A stretch of 5,735 bases of DNA, from NCBI GenBank assembly GCA_002429085.1, contig DIYR01000105.1:1-5735 (forward strand), read 5' to 3'. Position numbers and translations under genes: made by a program. This document shows, one piece after another, positions 1 through 3,987 of this stretch; the first letter of the stretch is position 1; every line of letters begins with the position of its first letter. The notes under the pieces were generated by a model. The model did not search any database, was not told where the DNA came from, and worked only from the letters and a program-made list of their open reading frames with translations. This stretch comes from Flavobacteriales bacterium UBA6049 (lineage in GTDB: Bacteria > Bacteroidota > Bacteroidia > Flavobacteriales_G > Salibacteraceae).

Positions 1-990
1 GATGTTGATATCTATACACGGTTATTTTTACCTATAACGCAAGATTTACCACCATTAGATAGATACGCACTTTTTCATTGGAATCATTTAGTGGATTACA
101 TAAACCTAACGTTCCTTTGGTCGTTATCATCCATTGTCCTATTCTGTTACTACTTGTTTAATTTGAAACAAATCAATTGGAATCAACCCATCTTGATACT
201 CATGGGATTAAATACCATGATTTTTGCGCTGTTCTTTTTTGCTGTAAATCCACTAATGAGCATGCCCTATGATTGGGATTATTTTTCACTTCCAGGAATT
301 GCATTGGTGCTCTTTGTATCGGTTTTGTCAAGAGAATTTGAAAAAGTAAAGGGCCATCTAATGCCGGTTACGCTAGTGTTTGTAGTTTCTCTTTTTGTAA
401 TTCCTCGTTTCATTGTGAATCACAATCCAGAGTATTTATCCGAAAGGTTAGAACGTTTAGGTAAACACGTATTTAAAACATATTGGATAAGATCTGCTGG
501 TGATATTACTGCAGGAATAGACCTATCTTCTATACCTAACAACATCGTTAGGTTAAAAAAAGCAGTGAGTGAGTTAGAGAATTATGCACTAAAAGGAAAC
601 GATGTTGAATATGCGAATTTGCTGTGGCGCACAGGCCAAGAATTAAGAAAAGGGAAAAAATACGATTCGGCCCTCGTATATCACGAATTGGCAAGTCAAT
701 ATGACAAGAACTTAGCAGCCAATTACATTGGTTTAATGGAGTGCAACTTTATGCTCGAAAATTTTCAAGCTTCTGCTGACTATGCACGTACCTTGATACA
801 AATACAGTATCCTTCACTTCAAAAGGCGTTATTAATAGGCATCCAATGTGCTTTGTATAGTAATGATTATACTGCTGCTCAGGAATATAGCGAAGCCTAT
901 CTCGAAAAGTGGTCCGATGACAAAATCACATATATTCGTAACAGGCTATATCAAGGCGAAGATTTAGAGCAGTTGAAATATCAATTTTAG
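1..990 (+). CDS. Multi-pass membrane protein with C-terminal TPR-like repeats (5' end outside window)
   Basis: The frame is open from base 1 to the TAG at 988-990, giving 329 visible residues. A GTG at 91 could be mistaken for the start, but the 30 codons before it are open and read as protein, so the true start lies upstream of the window. Hydrophobic segments lie at about residues 35-53, 61-82, 93-110 and 119-138. A 'PYDWDYFSLPG' loop (89-99) sits between the second and third. Acidic-aromatic loops of this kind occur in large Bacteroidota membrane proteins that resemble GT-C glycosyltransferases, but I recognise this from memory only. The soluble C-terminal half contains three TPR-like helix pairs, roughly 205-237, 238-272 and 273-307. 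The stop is 6 bases before the glycosyltransferase gene, so the two are probably co-transcribed. The function is unproven. A membrane glycosyltransferase or an accessory factor for protein or polysaccharide glycosylation is the best guess. The catalytic part, if there is one, would be in the missing N-terminus. Confidence 0.8.
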   Translation, partial: DVDIYTRLFLPITQDLPPLDRYALFHWNHLVDYINLTFLWSLSSIVLFCYYLFNLKQINWNQPILILMGLNTMIFALFFFAVNPLMSMPYDWDYFSLPGIALVLFVSVLSREFEKVKGHLMPVTLVFVVSLFVIPRFIVNHNPEYLSERLERLGKHVFKTYWIRSAGDITAGIDLSSIPNNIVRLKKAVSELENYALKGNDVEYANLLWRTGQELRKGKKYDSALVYHELASQYDKNLAANYIGLMECNFMLENFQASADYARTLIQIQYPSLQKALLIGIQCALYSNDYTAAQEYSEAYLEKWSDDKITYIRNRLYQGEDLEQLKYQF

Positions 991-996
991 ACCTGA

Positions 997-1965
997 ATGA
1001 GTGCTCAACGTTTGATTTCCATTGTAATTCCAGTTCATAATGAGGCTCCGAACCTAAAAGGCCTTTGTGAAAGGTTAATAGCGTGTTCTGATAAATGGAA
1101 AATCAACTACGAAATAGTTTTTGTAGATGACGGTTCTACAGATGGATCAACCAACTTACTAAGAGAATTAGCCGAGAATCACGAAGAGGTAAGCCTACTA
1201 GTTTTAAGTAGAAACTTTGGGCAACAACCGGCCGTAAATGCGGGGTTACATTACGCAACAGGCGATGGCGTTGTGGTAATGGATGCGGATTTTCAAGATC
1301 CGCCAGAAGTAATTGAAGAATTAGTTGAAAAGTGGAAAGCCGGGTACGAAGTAGTCTATGCCATTAGAAAAAAACGAAAAGAACCACTGCTTACCCGCTT
1401 CTTGTATTCCATTTTTTACCGGTTGTTGAACGTTATCAGTAAAATCAACATTCCTCTTGACTCTGGTGATTTCTGTTTGTTAGATAGGGCAGTAGTAGAT
1501 GTACTGAATAATCAGATGCCTGAAAACACGCGCTTTATGCGGGGGCTAAGAGCATTTGCAGGATTCAAACAAATAGGCGTAGAGTACGAACGTCACGAAC
1601 GATTTGCAGGTTCTCCAAGCTATAATTTCAACTCGCTTTTCAAATTAGCGCTAGATGGAATTTTTGATTTTTCTACCGTGCCATTGAGGATTATGACCCT
1701 ATTAGGACTTTTTCTTTCTATTACATCTTTTGGCTTAGGCGTGTTTTTCATCATCCATCGAGTAGTAGACTTTAAAGTGCTAGGATATTCACCTGCAGAT
1801 GTACCAGGAATGGCATCTTTGATAGTGTCTCTCTTTTTTATTGGAGGTTCTATTATCTTGATGCTCGGTATTTTAGGGGAGTATATTGGGAGAATATACT
1901 TTGAAGTGAAGCGAAGACCGAATTACATCGTTTCGGAAGTCGTAACAAACAAAAACAAATCTTGA
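997..1965 (+). CDS. GtrB/DPM1-like family 2 glycosyltransferase (polyprenyl-phosphate sugar synthase)
   Basis: This is a complete 322-residue protein, the usual length for GtrB/ArnC/DPM1-like enzymes. These enzymes transfer a hexose or related sugar from a nucleotide sugar to polyprenyl phosphate on the cytoplasmic face of the inner membrane. The GT-A domain starts with 'ISIVIPVHNE' (7-16). It carries the nucleotide-binding 'VDDGST' (43-48), the metal-binding DAD (96-98) followed by 'FQDPPE' (99-104), and 'SGDFCLLDR' (156-164). The stretch around 'TRFMRGL' (178-184) and 'RFAGSPSYN' (202-210) matches the acceptor end of the family. Two membrane helices follow (about 231-254 and 272-293), then the family's typical 'GEYIGRIYFEVKRRPNY' tail (294-310). 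The ATG at 997 is chosen because it directly precedes the conserved N-terminal strand. No Shine-Dalgarno is present. The sugar cannot be read from the sequence; mannose, glucose or a derivative are all possible. The protein likely supplies donor lipid to the membrane protein encoded 26 bases downstream. Confidence 0.93.
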   Translation: MSAQRLISIVIPVHNEAPNLKGLCERLIACSDKWKINYEIVFVDDGSTDGSTNLLRELAENHEEVSLLVLSRNFGQQPAVNAGLHYATGDGVVVMDADFQDPPEVIEELVEKWKAGYEVVYAIRKKRKEPLLTRFLYSIFYRLLNVISKINIPLDSGDFCLLDRAVVDVLNNQMPENTRFMRGLRAFAGFKQIGVEYERHERFAGSPSYNFNSLFKLALDGIFDFSTVPLRIMTLLGLFLSITSFGLGVFFIIHRVVDFKVLGYSPADVPGMASLIVSLFFIGGSIILMLGILGEYIGRIYFEVKRRPNYIVSEVVTNKNKS

Positions 1966-1978
1966 GCTAGAACTAGCT
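1965..1978. repeat. Perfect inverted repeat in the GT2/GT-C gene gap
   Basis: AGCTAG and CTAGCT are 6-bp arms around a 2-base AA spacer. The repeat begins at the last base of the family 2 glycosyltransferase stop codon and ends 13 bases before the GTG of the next gene. It could be a short RNA hairpin with a GAAC loop, which would affect translation coupling or mRNA stability, or a small operator. No T-tract follows, so it is not a terminator. A match this short may be chance. Confidence 0.3.
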
Positions 1979-1991
1979 AAACGAATTCAAA

Positions 1992-3773
1992 GTGAAGGAG
2001 AAGCTCTTAGTTAAGTATGCTTGGGTTTGGGCAGTTGTTTGTGCATTCATCGTAATGGTGCCTTCTCTTAGCAATAGTTGGGTTAATTGGGATGATCAAG
2101 ATTATGTGCTAGACAATCTGCTACTCAGAAATTTCACCTTACATGGAATAACAGAAATTTTCACCACTTTTCAAGTTGTTGGAATATACCACCCACTTAC
2201 AATTGTTTCTTTAGCTGTTGATTACCAAATAGGAGGGCAGGAAGCCTTTGTTTATCACTTGCATAGCCTATTACTTCACCTTGCCAATACCTATCTATGT
2301 TACGTTTTTATTGAGAAGCTTTTTAAGAGAAGAGAGTTAGCATTCTTTGTAGCGCTCTTGTTTGCAATTCATCCAATGCACGTAGAGCCTGTAGCTTGGG
2401 TTTCAGCGCGAAAAGACCTTTTGTATACATGTTACCTGTTCCTATCTCTTATAGCTTATGTGAAATACGATTCAAATTCTAATACGAAAAAGTACTATGT
2501 GCTTTCATTAGTGTTTTTTGTGATGTCATTGTTATCAAAGAGTGTAGTTGTGGTGGCACCATTGTATTTGTTGTTGATCGACTATTTAAGTGGGAGGTTA
2601 AACAATAGAAAAACATGGGTAGAAAAAGTTCCATTTTTAGCCTTATCAATTTGTTTTTCGGTAATCGCATATTCTGCCCAACACAACGTTGGAGCAATAG
2701 ATACGAGTAACCATTTAAACCTTTTCGAAAGATTTGCGGTGTCATTACTCTCGTTACTAACATACCTTACCAAAGCCATCTTTCCATTTAATTTAGCGGC
2801 TTTTCATCCATATCCTGTTCATTGGGGAGAAGACTTCCCCGTTCTTTTATATGGTCTATTTGCTGTAATACCTGCAGTTATATGGTGGATATATGCCAAA
2901 AGACCCAAGAAGCATGTTGTTTTTGGCTTATCGTTCTTTGTGGTTTCCTTGTTACCTGTGCTTCAAATTTTGCCAGTAGGTAGAGCTATGCTTGCAGACA
3001 GGTATTCATACGTTTCCTATGTAGGATTGTTTGTTCTATTCGGACACCTACTTTTTAAACAATCGTCTGATAAAAGGCTGAATATACCAATGAGGTATAG
3101 AATTAGCACTTTAATGGTAGTGTTTATAGCCTATGTTATGGTTAGTATAAATCAAGTGAGAACTTGGGAAAATGGGGGAGTAATGTGGTCTCAAGTAATA
3201 AACATATACCCAGATCATTACTTTGCGTTTGCTAATAGAGCCGATTATTATTTGAGAAATAATGAGCTATCCTTAGCCTTAGAAGATTTAAACAAGAGTA
3301 TTGAGTTGAACCGAACATTTCCTAAATCATTTCACGATAGAGGAAAGCTACATTTTAAGCTAGGAAATGCAAATGAGGCTATCAATGATTTTACATCGGC
3401 AATCGACTTAGATCCTTCTTATTCTCGTGCCTATTTAAACCGAGCTCAGGTTAGAGGAAGTCTGAATCAGTTTGATTTAGTTCTAACAGATCTTGATTCA
3501 GCTATTCAAATTAATCCGTTTTATGGTTTGGCATATTTGAATAGAGCCGTTGTGCATCAAAAGAAAAAGGAGTTTGAAAAATCGTTGAGTGATTTTAACA
3601 AAGCAATAGAACTAGAACCTCAAAATGGTATGTACTATCGATATAGGGCTGTTCTTAACATTGAGATGAACAATATTAACAGAGCATTAGTAGATCTGGA
3701 TAAAGCGATAGTTCTTAATCCAAGTGACCGGATGGCTAAAGAGTTGATAGCTAGGATAAAAGTGAATAGTTAG
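1992..3773 (+). CDS. TMTC-like GT-C glycosyltransferase with five C-terminal TPRs
   Basis: This 593-residue protein joins a polytopic membrane domain (roughly ten to twelve hydrophobic segments, residues 9-386) to a TPR array (409-578). The membrane part resembles animal TMTC1-4, ER protein O-mannosyltransferases that use dolichyl-phosphate mannose, and their bacterial relatives. It has an acidic 'NWDDQDYV' loop after the first helix (32-39), 'YHPLT' (66-70), 'YHLHSLLLHLANTYL' (88-102), the hallmark 'HPMHVEPVAWVSARKDLL' (127-144), and 'ADRYSYVSYVG' (335-345). In GT-C enzymes the acidic residues of the first outer loop are catalytic, so D34/D35 are the likely active site. The start is GTG at 1992: an in-frame TAG lies at 1974-1976, no other start lies between, and the next Met (M22) would cut the first membrane helix. 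By analogy with TMTCs the TPRs should face the periplasm. A polyprenyl-phosphate sugar made by the preceding gene product is the expected donor. The acceptor is unknown. It could also act in polysaccharide or lipid modification. Confidence 0.85.
   Translation: MKEKLLVKYAWVWAVVCAFIVMVPSLSNSWVNWDDQDYVLDNLLLRNFTLHGITEIFTTFQVVGIYHPLTIVSLAVDYQIGGQEAFVYHLHSLLLHLANTYLCYVFIEKLFKRRELAFFVALLFAIHPMHVEPVAWVSARKDLLYTCYLFLSLIAYVKYDSNSNTKKYYVLSLVFFVMSLLSKSVVVVAPLYLLLIDYLSGRLNNRKTWVEKVPFLALSICFSVIAYSAQHNVGAIDTSNHLNLFERFAVSLLSLLTYLTKAIFPFNLAAFHPYPVHWGEDFPVLLYGLFAVIPAVIWWIYAKRPKKHVVFGLSFFVVSLLPVLQILPVGRAMLADRYSYVSYVGLFVLFGHLLFKQSSDKRLNIPMRYRISTLMVVFIAYVMVSINQVRTWENGGVMWSQVINIYPDHYFAFANRADYYLRNNELSLALEDLNKSIELNRTFPKSFHDRGKLHFKLGNANEAINDFTSAIDLDPSYSRAYLNRAQVRGSLNQFDLVLTDLDSAIQINPFYGLAYLNRAVVHQKKKEFEKSLSDFNKAIELEPQNGMYYRYRAVLNIEMNNINRALVDLDKAIVLNPSDRMAKELIARIKVNS
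3216..3725 (+). repeat. Five tandem 34-residue TPRs within the TMTC-like protein
   Basis: Repeats start at residues 409, 443, 477, 511 and 545, with no gaps or insertions between them. Canonical TPR positions are recognisable, for example F535, A538 and P543 in the fourth unit. An Asn or Asp occupies position 6 of helix A in the first four units (N415, D449, N483, N517; Y551 in the fifth), and every unit has Arg next to it (416, 450, 484, 518, 552). This makes a regular polar ridge on the concave face. Such arrays bind extended peptides, so this is probably the acceptor- or partner-binding part of the enzyme. Confidence 0.88.
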
Positions 3774-3845
3774 AATTTACTATTGAATGGATCTAGTTTA
3801 AGCTAACGATATCCTCATAATGTAATGTTTAAGAGAAATTTACCT

Positions 3846-3871
3846 GCTATCCGAGCGATAGTTTTTATTTT
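3846..3871 (+). terminator. Likely intrinsic terminator after the glycosyltransferase operon
   Basis: CTATC (3847-3851) pairs with GATAG (3857-3861) around a CGAGC loop, and a G3846-T3862 wobble pair can extend the stem. It is followed directly by TTTTTATTTT. The position, about 70 bases after the TAG of the TMTC-like gene and before the next start codon, fits the end of a three-gene transcript. The stem is short and only moderately stable, so termination may be partial. Confidence 0.5.
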
Positions 3872-3915
3872 CACAGCGCCTTATAAGTTTATAACCTAAA
3901 ATTAAAACCTAAGTT
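3862..3915 (+). promoter_or_regulatory. Tentative promoter and leader of the secreted repeat protein gene
   Basis: TAAGTTTA (3884-3891) is one base off the Bacteroidota -7 element TAnnTTTG, and a T-rich tract lies at about the right distance upstream (3862-3871), although no clear TTTG/TTG -33 box is present. The -7 candidate lies inside TTATAA-GT-TTATAA (3881-3894), two copies of a palindromic hexamer. AACCTAA then occurs twice (3893-3899 and 3906-3912) with 13-base spacing. The leader before the ATG is A-rich with no Shine-Dalgarno, as is usual in this phylum. The match is weak and rests mainly on the need for a promoter after the terminator. Confidence 0.27.
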
Positions 3916-3918
3916 ACT

Positions 3919-3987
3919 ATGAATTATCTAGCTCTAAGAGTGATAGTTATAGCGTTTCTGTGCTGGCTATCCTCTGATTTATTTGCC
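3919..3987 (+). other. Signal peptide of the secreted repeat protein
   Basis: Residues 1-23 have a short N-region with one Arg (R7), a hydrophobic core (about 8-17) and a likely signal peptidase I site after 'LFA' (21-23), leaving Gln24 as the mature N-terminus. Cys15 has no lipobox around it ('AFLC'), so a lipoprotein is unlikely. Confidence 0.8.

Noticed and set aside
91..93. GTG at 91 as the start of the first gene
   Set aside because: The frame is open back to base 1 and those 30 codons read as a continuation of the membrane protein, so this is an internal Val.
1368..1374. A7 slippery heptamer in the family 2 glycosyltransferase (and a similar A7 at 555-561 in the first gene)
   Set aside because: The -1 frame after 1374 ends at a TAA after 22 codons, no stimulating structure is evident, and the 0 frame encodes the expected full-length enzyme. 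A-runs are common in AT-rich DNA.
1995..2000. AAGGAG, a Shine-Dalgarno-like sequence
   Set aside because: It lies just after the GTG start, inside the coding region, and no in-frame start codon follows at a suitable distance. It encodes Lys-Glu.
2479..2779. Two overlapping reverse-strand reading frames inside the TMTC-like gene
   Set aside because: They lie opposite a well-supported coding frame, have no recognisable domain and no start context. They are shadows.
3765..3784. Inverted repeat AATAGT / ACTATT around the TMTC-like stop codon
   Set aside because: The stem is 6 bp of mostly A-T pairs with an 8-base loop and no T-tract. The hairpin at 3846-3871 is the better terminator.
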